A DNA stretch of 64,000 nucleotides from Desulfoferula mesophila (GCF_037076455.1 NZ_AP028679.1:1069501-1133500), one strand, 5' to 3'; positions 17,061 through 32,016 are shown, numbered from the stretch's first letter. Program-made: numbers and translations. The notes: generated by a model not told the origin, from the sequence alone.

Positions 17061-17356
17061 CAGGCGCCCTCCGCGGCCGGGCGCAGCCGCCGCACCAAGA
17101 TGAGGCGCATCACCACCACGCCCGCCACCGCCACGGCCAGGCGGCGCCAGTCCCCGGCCATGACCAGGAACAGCACCCCCAGGCTCACCCCCATGCGCAG
17201 CCCCAGGCTGCCCAGGGTGAGCAAGGCGGGGTGCTTGGAGGAGGGCAGGCGTTGCACCGTCCACCACAGCCCGTAGAAAAAGAACCAGCCCGCGGCCAGC
17301 CCGGCGGCAAAGGCCAGGGCCAGGTAAGCGGGTTGCAAGCCTTCCAGCAACATCAT
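17060..17356 (-). CDS. atpR: N-ATPase-specific membrane protein AtpR
   Basis: The 98-residue protein has three hydrophobic helices (LQPAYLALAFAAGLAAGWFF, LGLRMGVSLGVLFLVMAG, LAVAVAGVVVMRLIL). Its first two codons are both ATG and overlap the atpQ stop. atpR sits between atpQ and atpB in N-ATPase operons and is not found in ordinary F-ATPase operons. It is thought to help assembly of the c ring; this comes from family knowledge, not from a motif here. Confidence 0.85.
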   Translation of the reverse strand: MMLLEGLQPAYLALAFAAGLAAGWFFFYGLWWTVQRLPSSKHPALLTLGSLGLRMGVSLGVLFLVMAGDWRRLAVAVAGVVVMRLILVRRLRPAAEGA

Positions 17357-17654
17357 CCGTCCTCTTTGCTCTCGCGTTTGATCCAAAACCAGGCGTTCAG
17401 GCAGCCCACCGCCACCCCGACCACCAACAGGGTCAGGGTCCAGGAGGGCGGCCCGGGATAGCTTTTGTCCAGCCACACCCCCAGGGCCACGGCGGCCACG
17501 GTGGGGATGGCCACTGCCCAGCCCACCATGCCGAACATGCCCAGGCCGAACCACACCGAGCGCTGCTGCTCGCGCGCCTTGATCTTGCGCTGCTCCTTGA
17601 CGTCCACTTCGCGGCCGAAGCGCTGGTCCTGTTTGTCCGGCGTGGGGGGCCTCA

Positions 17655-17658
<4 letters not shown>
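17353..17658 (-). CDS. atpQ: N-ATPase-specific AtpI-like protein AtpQ
   Basis: The 101-residue protein has a charged N-terminal ~35 residues and two membrane helices (FGMVGWAVAIPTVAAVALGV, LTLLVVGVAVGCLNAWFWI) joined by a short loop with the motif WLDKSYPGPPS. It belongs to the AtpI/AtpZ-like group of small ATPase-associated membrane proteins. It starts four bases inside atpC and ends by overlapping atpR. Its presence after atpC defines the operon as N-type. Confidence 0.87.
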
Positions 17659-23066
<5,408 letters not shown>

Positions 23067-23067
23067 T

Positions 23068-23364
23068 TCAGCAAGCCTTCATTTTGTGCAACACGCCATC
23101 CACGTCATCCAGGTTGCCCACCACCCTGATCAAACTCCCACCCACCCCTATCAACAGGGTCGGCGTGAGAAAAATTTTGTTGTCAATGGCGGTTTGATGA
23201 TCATCATATACGTCGATAATTTTTACCAGGGATTTGTCGAATTTGCTCCGTTCGACGATGTGGTCCAAGTTTTTGCGGGCCAATTGGGAATTGGCCTCGT
23301 TGCCTGCTATGAACAGACGCAGAAACTCCAAATCGGGATGGTCGGTTTGGCGTTTGTCGGTCAT
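23068..23364 (-). CDS. kaiB: KaiB-like thioredoxin-fold protein
   Basis: The 98-residue KaiB-family protein contains LRLFIAGNEANSQLARKNL, KIIDVYDD and the typical KIFLTPTLLIGVGGSLIR. In cyanobacteria KaiB binds the KaiC CI ring and recruits a histidine kinase; many other bacteria have kaiBC pairs of uncertain role. ATG at 23364 is chosen because GGAGG lies just upstream and it slightly overlaps the kaiC stop; the longer frame back to 23430 lies wholly inside kaiC. Gene order kaiC-kaiB-kinase suggests one signalling unit. Confidence 0.9.
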   Translation of the reverse strand: MTDKRQTDHPDLEFLRLFIAGNEANSQLARKNLDHIVERSKFDKSLVKIIDVYDDHQTAIDNKIFLTPTLLIGVGGSLIRVVGNLDDVDGVLHKMKAC

Positions 23365-23368
23365 TGCG

Positions 23369-25120
23369 TTATGACCTCCTTGCCCCTTGAGCGGCCGGCG
23401 GAGCATGAAGTTCGCGCTCCTGCTCCTCACCCCTCATGTTTCCCCTCTGCTCGCGGGCGTTACGCCAGATAGCAAGCTCTTGACGGGCTTCCTCCAGTTC
23501 CGCTTCGGCCAGGGCCAGTGCGCTCTTTTCCAGATTGTCCTGGTGTTGGATGGCGACCCGCTTCAGGTTCACCTCTCTTGTCAGCTTCTCAATCCGGGAT
23601 CGGCGCAAGTGGAGCTCGGTATCATCGCGTATCTCTTGTTCTTGCCGGGCGGCGCCGGTCTTGACCCCGCCGGTACCCGTGTAGATGTCGGCGAATTTAA
23701 TGCCCTGGCCGGTTATGTGATATTCGCGGTATTGGTTGGAGTGGGCCATGCCCCGCGACTTGAGCACCAGCAACACCCGGTTCATCTCGCCGGCGGATTC
23801 GGAATAACGCATGAAAACCAGGGTGTCCAGCAGGGTTGAGATGCCCATGCCCGAAATCTCCTGGGCCTTGGCCAACCCCTCGATCTGATTGAGCAGAACG
23901 GTGGTGATCCCCTGGCTTTTTAAAAAGGCGATCAGGCGGGCCGCCAAGTTGAAACTGATTGTGGGGCCGCCCAGGCGGAAGAAAGCGCTGATGGCGTCCA
24001 CCACTACGTGATCTGGCCGGAATGCCTTCACCTGCTCCACGATATTGATGAGATGTGATTCAGCGTCCATAGATTCGGGCATCGCCGTGTGAAACTTCAG
24101 GCCGCCCTTTTTTATGACAGGTTCCAAATTCAAGCCGGTGCCGCGCATTTCGGCCACGATGCTGGCAACGGCTTCCTCGAAGCCCACATACAATACCTTT
24201 TGGCCATTCTTACAGGCCGAGTTGGCAAATATGCTGGCTAAGGTGGTCTTGCCGGTGCCGGTCTCGCCCGCCAGAAGAATCGCCGAGCCGACGCGGTAGC
24301 CCCCTCCCAATATCGTATCCAGCACTGGATGGCCGCTGGAGACCGTTTCGGTGAGAGGCCCCCGGCCCAGATCGGTGTTGCTCAAGGCAATGAGCTTTAT
24401 GCCACCATGAGTGACGATGAAGGGGTATTCGTTGCGCCCCGCGTCGGAGCCTCGGTACTTGATAACCCGCAGGCGGCGAGTGGTCAGCTCATGTTCAACC
24501 CGCTGATCGAGGAAAATCAAACAATCGGTCATGAACTCGATTTGGCCGAGCCCGGTTTGACTCTGCGACTGCCCCGCGCCCCGCGCGGTCATAAGCGATG
24601 TGAAGTTGTGGCTATCCAGCCACACATACAGCTGTATCAGGGCACCGGTTTTTTGCTCTGTGGTATTGAAATGTTGGAGCAGCACCTCGACCGAATCGAG
24701 GACAACCAGCCGGCATTTCATCTTTTTGCTCAGGCCGCCGACTATGGCCAGCAAGCTGCCCAGATCAAACTCTCCGCTGGTCTTGTGCCCGATAACGGGC
24801 CGCCCGTCGACGTAAACCAAGGTGCCCTTTTTCTCCAACTCATCAAAGTTGAAACCAAGGGAGGCCGCGTCGCGTATGGTGGCTTTTTGACTCATTTCAA
24901 AGGAGAGGAAAAGGCAAGGCTCTCCGCGAGCGGCGCAATTACCGACGATGTTCATGCACAAGGAGCTTTTGCCGGTGCCAGGGCCCCCCACCAGGGCGGT
25001 TGTGCGCCCCAGAGGAAGCCCGCCCGTCAAGACAACATCCAAACCTTGGATGCCGGTGGGCAGTTTTTTTGGGGGGCGTTCTTTGATTGTCGGCTTTGCA
25101 ACGGACTTTTTCTTAGGCAT
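23369..25120 (-). CDS. kaiC: KaiC-like dual RecA-domain ATPase/autokinase
   Basis: The 583-residue KaiC homologue has two RecA domains. CI has Walker A GGPGTGKSS (K51); CII has Walker A AGETGTGKTTL (K291). The phosphorylation pair of KaiC is kept in CII as Ser428-Thr429 in GISTLLDTLVF, and CII retains the adjacent catalytic Glu pair (VGFEEAV). In CI the equivalent pair reads FEMSQ, so one Glu is replaced by Met. The ~80-residue tail has charged coiled-coil character unlike the cyanobacterial A-loop. It probably autophosphorylates and interacts with KaiB; whether it oscillates is unknown. Confidence 0.92.
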   Translation of the reverse strand: MPKKKSVAKPTIKERPPKKLPTGIQGLDVVLTGGLPLGRTTALVGGPGTGKSSLCMNIVGNCAARGEPCLFLSFEMSQKATIRDAASLGFNFDELEKKGTLVYVDGRPVIGHKTSGEFDLGSLLAIVGGLSKKMKCRLVVLDSVEVLLQHFNTTEQKTGALIQLYVWLDSHNFTSLMTARGAGQSQSQTGLGQIEFMTDCLIFLDQRVEHELTTRRLRVIKYRGSDAGRNEYPFIVTHGGIKLIALSNTDLGRGPLTETVSSGHPVLDTILGGGYRVGSAILLAGETGTGKTTLASIFANSACKNGQKVLYVGFEEAVASIVAEMRGTGLNLEPVIKKGGLKFHTAMPESMDAESHLINIVEQVKAFRPDHVVVDAISAFFRLGGPTISFNLAARLIAFLKSQGITTVLLNQIEGLAKAQEISGMGISTLLDTLVFMRYSESAGEMNRVLLVLKSRGMAHSNQYREYHITGQGIKFADIYTGTGGVKTGAARQEQEIRDDTELHLRRSRIEKLTREVNLKRVAIQHQDNLEKSALALAEAELEEARQELAIWRNAREQRGNMRGEEQERELHAPPAAQGARRS

Positions 25121-25580
25121 GGGGGCAACACCTTCCTAAATCTTAGTCAGCGAAAGCACTGAAGTGGCCAGAGTTATTGCCGCAAAAATTATACATTATT
25201 GGCAGTGACATATGATACTAGTAGTTTTTTAATGCTTTTAAGGGGAAACTTGTTAAACGCTGGCCATCGAGGCGGCCACATGGAGACTCAGAGGCCGATG
25301 CGCGCCGTTCTCCAACAGCGTGCTAACCGAGCGGTTAAATTATAAAAAATTACCGGCCTATGCTGCATAGAACGTTGCCGCATACGAAAGTTGGGGGTAG
25401 GGCAAAGGGCCTTCGCGACCAACAGCTATTCGTGAGTATAGAAAAATCATATGTAAAAGCCGCCTTTCGTAAAGGCCCCATATGATTATATGGCAGACGA
25501 AAGTTTTTGTTAGCTTGGGACTTAAAAATGTGCTTACATTCATGTGCTATGTAAGGGGTTGAAGGGAGGGGCGAGATATT
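25121..25580. other. Divergent intergenic region with extended hairpin
   Basis: AT-rich region between kaiC (minus) and a signalling gene (plus); promoters for both are expected. Apart from the hairpin listed separately at 25445-25487 I see no gene or RNA. GGAGGGG near 25565 serves as ribosome site for the plus-strand gene. Confidence 0.45.
25445..25487. repeat. Two-level palindrome (cruciform-forming)
   Basis: AATCATATG (25445-25453) is the inverse of CATATGATT (25479-25487). Inside lies a second perfect stem GCCTTT-CGT-AAAGGC (62-67 with 71-76 in the same block). No T-tract follows, so an operator or RNA element is more likely than a terminator. Confidence 0.55.
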
Positions 25581-28079
25581 ATGTTTTTAGATCGTGAAAT
25601 AAATTTCAGCGAAAGGATATTGGTCGTTGATGATGATCCTTTAGTTTTGGATTTTCTTTCAAAGGCCATAAAAAATAAATACGATCTCATCGTTGCCAAC
25701 AGTGCCAAAGAAGCGCTGGATATTCTAAAAGAGCGCGGCCCCTTTGCTGTGGTCATAAGCGATTTACGCATGCCGGAAATGGACGGCATAACCTTTTTAA
25801 CCCTAGTAAAACAACGATGGCCGCAGGCTGTACGAATATTGTTCACCGGCTTCGCCGATCTGCAAGCGGCTACCACGGCAATCAATACGGCACATATATT
25901 TCGTCTTCTTACTAAGCCGGCCCGGAATATAGAAATAATTGAAACTATCAACGAAGGCCTCAAACAGCACCGATTGTTGGTTGCCGATGAGGCGCAGCTT
26001 ATTGAACGAGAGCACCAGCTTAGGATGGCATTGCTGAGTTTGCCCTTCCCGGCCATGATTCACGCTGAAGATGGTCAAGTAATATTGATGAATAAAACAT
26101 GGGAAGATCTCAGCGGCTGGAAATCATCCGATATATCAAGTATTAAGGATTGGTATGAAAAAGCCTATCGAAGAAATTGGCAAGAATTTAGCGGAAGCAT
26201 TGAAAAAATCTTTTTTAGACAAAATAGTGAAATCTACAATGATACCAAAGTATATACCAAAGATGGAAAAACGTTGATGTGGGACTTCAATTCCGCCCCA
26301 TTCGGGGAAATGTCCGATGGTAAGAAAGTTGCGATATCGATAGCATCCGACGTTACTCAGCGCCGAGCCATGGAGGATGACCTCTCCAGGGCCCGGCAAG
26401 TGTTTGAAAATGTACCCAATGGAATATTAATAACTAATTCTGATGGAGTGATCATAGACGTTAACCCGGCCATGTGCGAGACCAGTGGTTTTTCGCCGGA
26501 AGAGCTTATCGGGGAAACCCCCAAAATATTTAAATCCGGCCGTCACGATAAAAATTTTTATAAAACCATATGGCATTCCATGAATAAGGACGGATCGTGG
26601 CGGGGCGAGCTTTGGAATCGACGAAAAAACGGGGAAATTTATCCAGCGTGGATTACCATGTCACAAGTGGATGGCAGTGGATATTCCGACAATACTGAGC
26701 CGGTATTCGTGGCGATAATCACCGACATCAGCTCACTGCACGAGGCGCAGGAGCGCATAGAGTATCTTTCCTATTATGACGCGCTTACGGGGCTACCTAA
26801 TCAAGAAAACATGCGGATTATTTTGGAACAGGCCTTGGGCAATATTGGACGCCAAGGCGGCCATGTTTTGGCGGGCTATTTAGACTTAGATGATTTTAAA
26901 CTAATAAATGAGTCAAAGGGCCATGAAACAGGCGATAAACTATTGGTGCAGGTTAGCAATCGCCTAATGGGTTGTGTTAAGGACCGCGGTACAGTCATAC
27001 GCTGGGGGGCTGATCAATTTGTCATTATCGCCACCGTGAATGATGGTGAAAAGGAGGCTTTGCAGTTTGGCGATGAGTTGTTGGACTCATTAAAAGAGTC
27101 ATTTGAAATCGCCGGTGATGCGGTATTCGTATCCGCCTGCGTTGGCCTTAGTTTATACCCTAGAGATGACAGCAGTCCTAATACATTGATCCAGCATGCA
27201 AATATTGCTATGAACGAGGCCAAGAAAAATGGCCGAAATCAATTCCGACTGTTTTCTGATCCAATGAACCAGCGAGTCGTTGAACGGCTGGCCCTTGAGA
27301 CCGAAATGCGATTCTCCCTGGAAAACAATGAGTTTGTTCTGGATTATCAGCCATTAGTAGAGCTAAGCACCGGCAGGGTGAGAGGTGTAGAGGCCTTGGT
27401 GCGGTGGCAAAATCCCAAGCGTGGTCTGATGATGCCGGATTCTTTCTTACCGGTTGCCGAAAAATCTGGCCTGATTATACCGTTAGGTTTTTGGGTATTA
27501 GAAGAATCATGCAGGCAGATCAAGTTATGGGAAAAGCAAGGCATGAGTGTCGAAAGGGTCGCAGTCAATCTTTCAGCCCGCCAAATGTGGGAAGAAAACA
27601 TTGTGGATTCGGTTGCCGATATAATCAGCAAAACAGGGTGTAGATGTGATCAAATAGAACTAGAACTGACGGAAACCGTCTTGATGAGCTCGGTGGAAAA
27701 AACTGTCAAGATTTTGAGCCATTTGGCTGAATTAGGCATCGAAGTGTCCATGGATGATTTTGGTACTGGCTATTCATCACTTTATTATCTGCGAAATTTG
27801 CCGTTTCATATTATCAAGGTCGACAAGTCCTTTGTGGATGATTTACCACAAGATGCTGGTAGCGTTAGCCTTATTTCCAGCATTATCGCTTTCGCGCACG
27901 GTTTGGGAAAGAAGACCGTGGTTGAGGGTATCGAAACCCAGCAACAGTTAGAGTGTGTACATTCGTTGGGCGGCGACGTTGCGCAGGGCTATTATTTTGC
28001 GCGCCCCATGAATCCGCAAAAAATCGGCAAACTTTTAGCGTCCGGTCCTACCCCGTTTTCGCATATGTTGCCTAAGTGA
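25581..28079 (+). CDS. Response regulator with PAS-PAS-GGDEF-EAL, probable c-di-GMP phosphodiesterase
   Basis: The 832-residue soluble protein has a receiver at 11-125 with phosphoacceptor Asp61 in VVISDLRMPEM. PAS-like domains follow at ~150-270 and ~275-390, then a GGDEF domain at ~395-560 whose signature is degraded to WGADQF (476-480), so cyclase activity is unlikely. An EAL domain at ~575-820 has its motifs intact: EALVRW (604), NLSARQ, ELTETV, DDFGTGYSS, VDKSF and VEGIET. It should therefore hydrolyse cyclic di-GMP under control of a kinase, with GGDEF possibly serving as a GTP sensor. A kaiC-linked hybrid kinase lies across the divergent promoter region. Confidence 0.9.
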   Translation: MFLDREINFSERILVVDDDPLVLDFLSKAIKNKYDLIVANSAKEALDILKERGPFAVVISDLRMPEMDGITFLTLVKQRWPQAVRILFTGFADLQAATTAINTAHIFRLLTKPARNIEIIETINEGLKQHRLLVADEAQLIEREHQLRMALLSLPFPAMIHAEDGQVILMNKTWEDLSGWKSSDISSIKDWYEKAYRRNWQEFSGSIEKIFFRQNSEIYNDTKVYTKDGKTLMWDFNSAPFGEMSDGKKVAISIASDVTQRRAMEDDLSRARQVFENVPNGILITNSDGVIIDVNPAMCETSGFSPEELIGETPKIFKSGRHDKNFYKTIWHSMNKDGSWRGELWNRRKNGEIYPAWITMSQVDGSGYSDNTEPVFVAIITDISSLHEAQERIEYLSYYDALTGLPNQENMRIILEQALGNIGRQGGHVLAGYLDLDDFKLINESKGHETGDKLLVQVSNRLMGCVKDRGTVIRWGADQFVIIATVNDGEKEALQFGDELLDSLKESFEIAGDAVFVSACVGLSLYPRDDSSPNTLIQHANIAMNEAKKNGRNQFRLFSDPMNQRVVERLALETEMRFSLENNEFVLDYQPLVELSTGRVRGVEALVRWQNPKRGLMMPDSFLPVAEKSGLIIPLGFWVLEESCRQIKLWEKQGMSVERVAVNLSARQMWEENIVDSVADIISKTGCRCDQIELELTETVLMSSVEKTVKILSHLAELGIEVSMDDFGTGYSSLYYLRNLPFHIIKVDKSFVDDLPQDAGSVSLISSIIAFAHGLGKKTVVEGIETQQQLECVHSLGGDVAQGYYFARPMNPQKIGKLLASGPTPFSHMLPK

Positions 28080-28538
28080 GGGTGCTGATACTTAACCTTC
28101 AAACTGATTCCCCGGGCCGAGGCAGCTAAACCAATAAAGAAATTGCTTTTCGATATTTCTCTAGTGGTTTGTGCCAACTGGAATCATTTCAGCCCTGATA
28201 GCGGATTTGGCGTCGAAGGTTTGCGCCGGAGTGAAAAGCAGCTCGCTAATGCCTGACAATTCGCTTGTGCCACCGATGAAGGCCGGGCGGAAGCGGATAA
28301 CTAAAGGCCCATCAGTTCTTATCCATTGCGGCCGCCTTCAATAAAAGCCAGCAATCGCGCTGTGAACATAAACCTCATCCGGATTCCAGCCCTCATATAT
28401 GTTGCTTGAGAAAAACGCCAAAACTGGGAGCCAACGATCTTGACCCCCCTGTGTGGTTGGCAAGGGGCAACTTCAAAAAGAAGCGTCCTTGATTGATTGG
28501 GATATCCTGCTTATGCCAGCGCAAGATAGGAGGAAAGG
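28080..28538. other. Intergenic region, no gene seen
   Basis: About 460 bases between two plus-strand signalling genes with no coding frame of quality. An excellent ribosome site AGGAGG stands at 28527-28532 for the next gene. No terminator with a T-tract is evident. Confidence 0.45.
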
Positions 28539-30176
28539 TTGAAAGCGGGCAATCAAAAAAAACACACCGTCTCGACTAAAGGTGTAAGGCTCTTATTTTT
28601 TATAATATTTGTATCTGTCGGGACCATATTGGCAGGGATAATAACTTTTATTTATCAGCTTGAAACTGAAGGCTATTTTGAGCGGCTCAAGGAACATGAA
28701 AGCTTTGCCGTCAAGGTCAGTAGCCAACTTACCGACAAAATATTTGAGGACGTTACAGCCGATTTAAAATACTTATCGCAACAGCAAGCAGTACTCGATT
28801 TTTTTAAGCATAACCAAAAGCAAGATTTGGAAATCATAGCACAAGACTTTTTCACATTCTCCAAAGTTAAAAACAAGTATGATCAGGTCCGCTTGTTAAA
28901 CGCACAAGGCATGGAGATAGTACGGGTAAATTATGACCGAGGCCATCCCGCCATAGTTTCGCGAGATCAATTGCAAAATAAGGCGAAGCGCTATTACTTC
29001 GCGGATACCTTTGCCATGGGAAAAGGTGAGGTGTTTGTTTCTCCTTTTGATTTGAATATAGAAAACGGAGTTGTAGAAAAGCCTCTTAAACCAATGATTC
29101 GTTTCGGAATGGTGGTGTTTGACCCGGAGGGGAATAAGCGTGGGGTGGTTTTGTTGAATTACCTGGGCGATAGATTGTTGAAATTGCTTGAACAGGCTGG
29201 CAAGGCCATGTTTGGACAACCACTGTTGCTCAACCGCAAAGGCTATTGGATTATGGGGCCCCAAAAATCCGACGATTGGGGGTTCATGCTGGCCGGTCGG
29301 GAAAATAAAACCATATACAACCGCTTCCCCGTTTCTGCGGCTACCATTTTGAGCCAACACAGTGGTCAGCTTTATAACAAAGAGGGTATGTTTTCATTTG
29401 CCAATATATACCCTTTAAAGGTGGGCCAACAGTCAAGTTGCGGAGCGGCCGCTGCCTTTGAACGAAGTACGGAAGGCCTGACGGCTGAACAATACCACTG
29501 GATACTCATCTCTTATATGAGCCCCGATAATGTAAAAGCGTACTCTTTCGGACTTTTGACCAACTTAGCGATTTTAGGATCGGCGTTATTTTTACTCACC
29601 GCATTGGCGAGTTGGCTGATTGCCGGTGCGATCGTTCGTAAACGCCTTTATCGCGCTGAATTGTACAAAATGGCGCACTTTGATGAACTCACGAAGCTGC
29701 CCAACCGTGCATTATTTTATGACCGCCTGAATCAAACATACGAAACCTGCAAACGTTATGACCGCTCCTTCGCGCTCCTCAATATAGACCTGGACGATTT
29801 CAAGAATGTCAATGATTCCCTGGGGCACGGCGCAGGCGACATGCTATTGAAAGAGGTGTCTGGGAGAATGCTGGGAATCGTGCGCAAGTCAGACACCGTG
29901 GCGCGAATGGGCGGTGACGAGTTCATGATCATCTTGGCCGAGTTGCCTGGGCCGCAAGCCGTCGAAGCGGTGGCTCAAAAGCTCCTCGACTCTTTGACCA
30001 AGCCAGTGGTGCTGGATGGCCAGCAGGCTCAGGTTGGGGCGTGCATAGGATCGGCCATTTATCCCGACGACTCCACTGACCTGGCTCAACTTATCAAAAT
30101 GGCAGACATGGCCATGTACGCATGCAAGGCGGAGGGCAAAAACATGGCTAAAACCTACTCTTCCTTGAGCCGATAG
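28539..30176 (+). CDS. Membrane diguanylate cyclase with extracytoplasmic sensor
   Basis: The 545-residue protein has a membrane helix at ~16-39, a ~310-residue periplasmic region resembling a double Cache/PDC sensor, a second helix at ~352-372 and a C-terminal GGDEF domain. The active-site loop is intact (RMGGDEFMII), and an RxxD product-inhibition site (RKSD) lies five residues before it. It therefore should make cyclic di-GMP in response to an external ligand, with feedback inhibition. The start is TTG at 28539, five bases after AGGAGGAAAGG; no ATG is available. It may oppose the EAL protein upstream. Confidence 0.9.
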   Translation: MKAGNQKKHTVSTKGVRLLFFIIFVSVGTILAGIITFIYQLETEGYFERLKEHESFAVKVSSQLTDKIFEDVTADLKYLSQQQAVLDFFKHNQKQDLEIIAQDFFTFSKVKNKYDQVRLLNAQGMEIVRVNYDRGHPAIVSRDQLQNKAKRYYFADTFAMGKGEVFVSPFDLNIENGVVEKPLKPMIRFGMVVFDPEGNKRGVVLLNYLGDRLLKLLEQAGKAMFGQPLLLNRKGYWIMGPQKSDDWGFMLAGRENKTIYNRFPVSAATILSQHSGQLYNKEGMFSFANIYPLKVGQQSSCGAAAAFERSTEGLTAEQYHWILISYMSPDNVKAYSFGLLTNLAILGSALFLLTALASWLIAGAIVRKRLYRAELYKMAHFDELTKLPNRALFYDRLNQTYETCKRYDRSFALLNIDLDDFKNVNDSLGHGAGDMLLKEVSGRMLGIVRKSDTVARMGGDEFMIILAELPGPQAVEAVAQKLLDSLTKPVVLDGQQAQVGACIGSAIYPDDSTDLAQLIKMADMAMYACKAEGKNMAKTYSSLSR

Positions 30177-30447
30177 ACTCCCGCCTCGGTCATGATGGCT
30201 GTGAAGCCTTTGACGGGCCGCGGCCGATTCCGCCGCAACGGCATCCGGCACGCCCGCCAGGGTCCGGTGTCCTGATCCGCCCAAGGCGTGGACAGCGTTC
30301 ACCCCTCCTCAGCCCCCCATAGCCTTCGCTTACCATGACGCGCCCTCTCCCCCGGCGGGCAGTGGCCCTGTAACCCTCCCTTAAAATAGGGCCAGTTTGA
30401 GGTAGAGACTTCTGGCAGACTGAGGTCTGCAAGGAGGACTCTTCACG
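30177..30447. other. Intergenic region with outer end of a broken IS3 element
   Basis: From about 30369 the sequence TGTAACCCTCCCTTAAAATA reads like an IS3-family left end and leads to the orfA fragment at 30448. The first ~190 bases hold nothing I recognise. Confidence 0.45.
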
Positions 30448-30515
30448 ATGCGCAGGACCAGATTCAGCGAAACTCAGATCGTCAAAATTCTGAAAGAGGT
30501 GGAAGGGTGTTTGGT
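30448..30515 (+). pseudogene. IS3-family orfA fragment cut by another IS
   Basis: ATG at 30448, with AAGGAGG a few bases upstream, starts MRRTRFSETQIVKILKEVEG, the standard N-terminus of an IS3-family OrfA. The coding homology ends exactly where the intact element begins (30516), so that element interrupted it. The distal part is not found on the other side, which instead holds a cytochrome gene. Confidence 0.8.
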
Positions 30516-30593
30516 GTCAGAGCCCCTGAGACAGATTTGTTGTTTTAGCTAATGGATACTCCTGGGTAGAATCGGCACCCAAAGGAGTGAGCC

Positions 30594-30956
30594 ATGAGCC
30601 AGAGTGAAGCAGTGGAAGACAAGGTCCGGGAGATCAGGCGTAAAACCCGAAGGAAGTACTCGGCGGAGGAGAAGATCCGGATCGTCTTGGAGGGTCTTAG
30701 GGGCGAGGAGAGCATCGCCGAACTCTGTCGCCGAGAGGGCATAGCCCCCAATCTCTACTACAGCTGGAGCAAGGAGTTTCTGGAGGCTGGCAAGCGGCGC
30801 CTGATGGGCGACACCAAGCGTCAGGCCACCAGCGGCGAGGTGCGGTCCTTGCGTCTGGAAAACAGCCAGCTCAAGGAACTGGTGGCTGATCTGTCCCTGA
30901 AGAACGTGGTGCTTAAAAAAAGCTTGGCTGGCACGGGCGAAGATCTGGATCAGTGA
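30594..30956 (+). CDS. IS3-family transposase OrfA
   Basis: The 120-residue protein has an HTH (KYSAEEKIRIVLEGLRGEES and IAELCRREGIAPNLYYSW) and a C-terminal leucine-zipper-like coiled coil (LRLENSQLKELVADLSLKNV). It binds the element's inverted ends. AAAGGAG lies ahead of the ATG at 30594. The stop overlaps the orfB start by four bases. In IS3 elements a -1 frameshift usually yields a fused OrfAB; here the overlap is short, so coupling is also possible. Confidence 0.92.
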   Translation: MSQSEAVEDKVREIRRKTRRKYSAEEKIRIVLEGLRGEESIAELCRREGIAPNLYYSWSKEFLEAGKRRLMGDTKRQATSGEVRSLRLENSQLKELVADLSLKNVVLKKSLAGTGEDLDQ

Positions 30957-31984
30957 TGCGCTTCAGCCAAGCTGAGAAGATGGAGATCATCCGGCTGGTG
31001 GAGGGGTCGTCCCTGCCGGTGAAGCAGACGCTGCGCGAGATGGACGTGCCGCGCAGCTCCTTCTACCGCTGGTATCGACGATATCTGGATTATGGCTACG
31101 ATGGCCTGGCCAGCCAGCCTCCCCATGCCAGGAGATTCTGGAACAAGATCCCTGAGAGCGAGAAGAAGCATATTGTTTCAGAGGCCAAGCAGATGCCTGA
31201 GCTCACCCCCCGAGAGCTGGCCTGGCACATCACCGACAGCCAGGGGGCCTTCATCAGCGAGTCCAGCGTCTATCGCATCTTGAGGGACTATGACCTGGTG
31301 GCCAGTCCGGCCTATATCGTGCTCACGGCCGCCGATGAGTATAGGCACAAGACCAAACGGGTGCACCAGCTTTGGCAGACCGACTTCACCTATTTCAAGA
31401 TCATCGGCTGGGGCTGGTACTACCTGTCCACGATCCTGGATGACTACAGCCGCTATATCATCGCCTGGCTTCTGACCAGCACCATGTCGGCGGAGGACGT
31501 GAAGAACACTCTGGACTTGGCCATCACCAAGACCGGGATTACCGGGGTCAAGGTCCGGCACCGGCCGCGGCTGCTATCGGACAACGGGCCCTGCTACCTG
31601 GCCGGGGACCTGAAGCAGTACCTGGACCAGCATGGCATCAGACACACCAGGGGCAAGCCCTACCACCCCATGACTCAGGGCAAGATCGAGCGATACCACC
31701 GGACATTGAAAAATCGGATCAACCTTGAGAACTACTACCTGCCCTGGGAACTAGAGCACCAGATAGGCCGCTTCGTGGATTATTACAACCACCGTCGGGT
31801 GCACGAGTCCCTGGACAACCTGACACCCGCTGACGTGTATCACGGCAGGGTCAGGGATATCATCACAGCCAGAAACCTGGTCAAGGAACAGACTATGCGG
31901 CGCAGGAGGCGCCAAAACCTGGGACTGAAGCCCTTAAACGAAGAGATTATTAAACCCGAGGTCTACCGGGAATGTCTCCATTAG
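30953..31984 (+). CDS. IS3-family transposase OrfB (DDE catalytic)
   Basis: The 343-residue integrase-core transposase has an N-terminal HTH (LPVKQTLREMDVPRSSFYRW) and an RNase H-like core. The catalytic triad appears as Asp in LWQTDFTYF, Asp in LLSDNGPCYL and Glu in GKIERYHRTLK. The C-terminal DYYNHRRVHESLDNLTPADV is characteristic of the family. It is full length, so the element may still move. Confidence 0.94.
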   Translation: MMRFSQAEKMEIIRLVEGSSLPVKQTLREMDVPRSSFYRWYRRYLDYGYDGLASQPPHARRFWNKIPESEKKHIVSEAKQMPELTPRELAWHITDSQGAFISESSVYRILRDYDLVASPAYIVLTAADEYRHKTKRVHQLWQTDFTYFKIIGWGWYYLSTILDDYSRYIIAWLLTSTMSAEDVKNTLDLAITKTGITGVKVRHRPRLLSDNGPCYLAGDLKQYLDQHGIRHTRGKPYHPMTQGKIERYHRTLKNRINLENYYLPWELEHQIGRFVDYYNHRRVHESLDNLTPADVYHGRVRDIITARNLVKEQTMRRRRRQNLGLKPLNEEIIKPEVYRECLH

Positions 31985-32016
31985 CAAAAACCAATTCTTG
32001 TCCCAAACGCTTTGAC

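Larger units (their letters stand above)
30516..32016 (+). mobile_element. Intact IS3-family insertion sequence
   Basis: The ~1.5-kb element has imperfect inverted ends. The left reads GTCAGAGCCCCTGAGACAG and then TTTTAGCTAATGG. The right, read inward, gives GTCAAAGCGTTTGGGACAAG and then TTTTTGCTAATGG. It contains overlapping orfA and orfB, both full length. No flanking direct repeat is evident, and the left and right neighbours come from different genes, so a deletion next to the element is likely. A degraded copy lies at 1095-1222. Confidence 0.85.
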
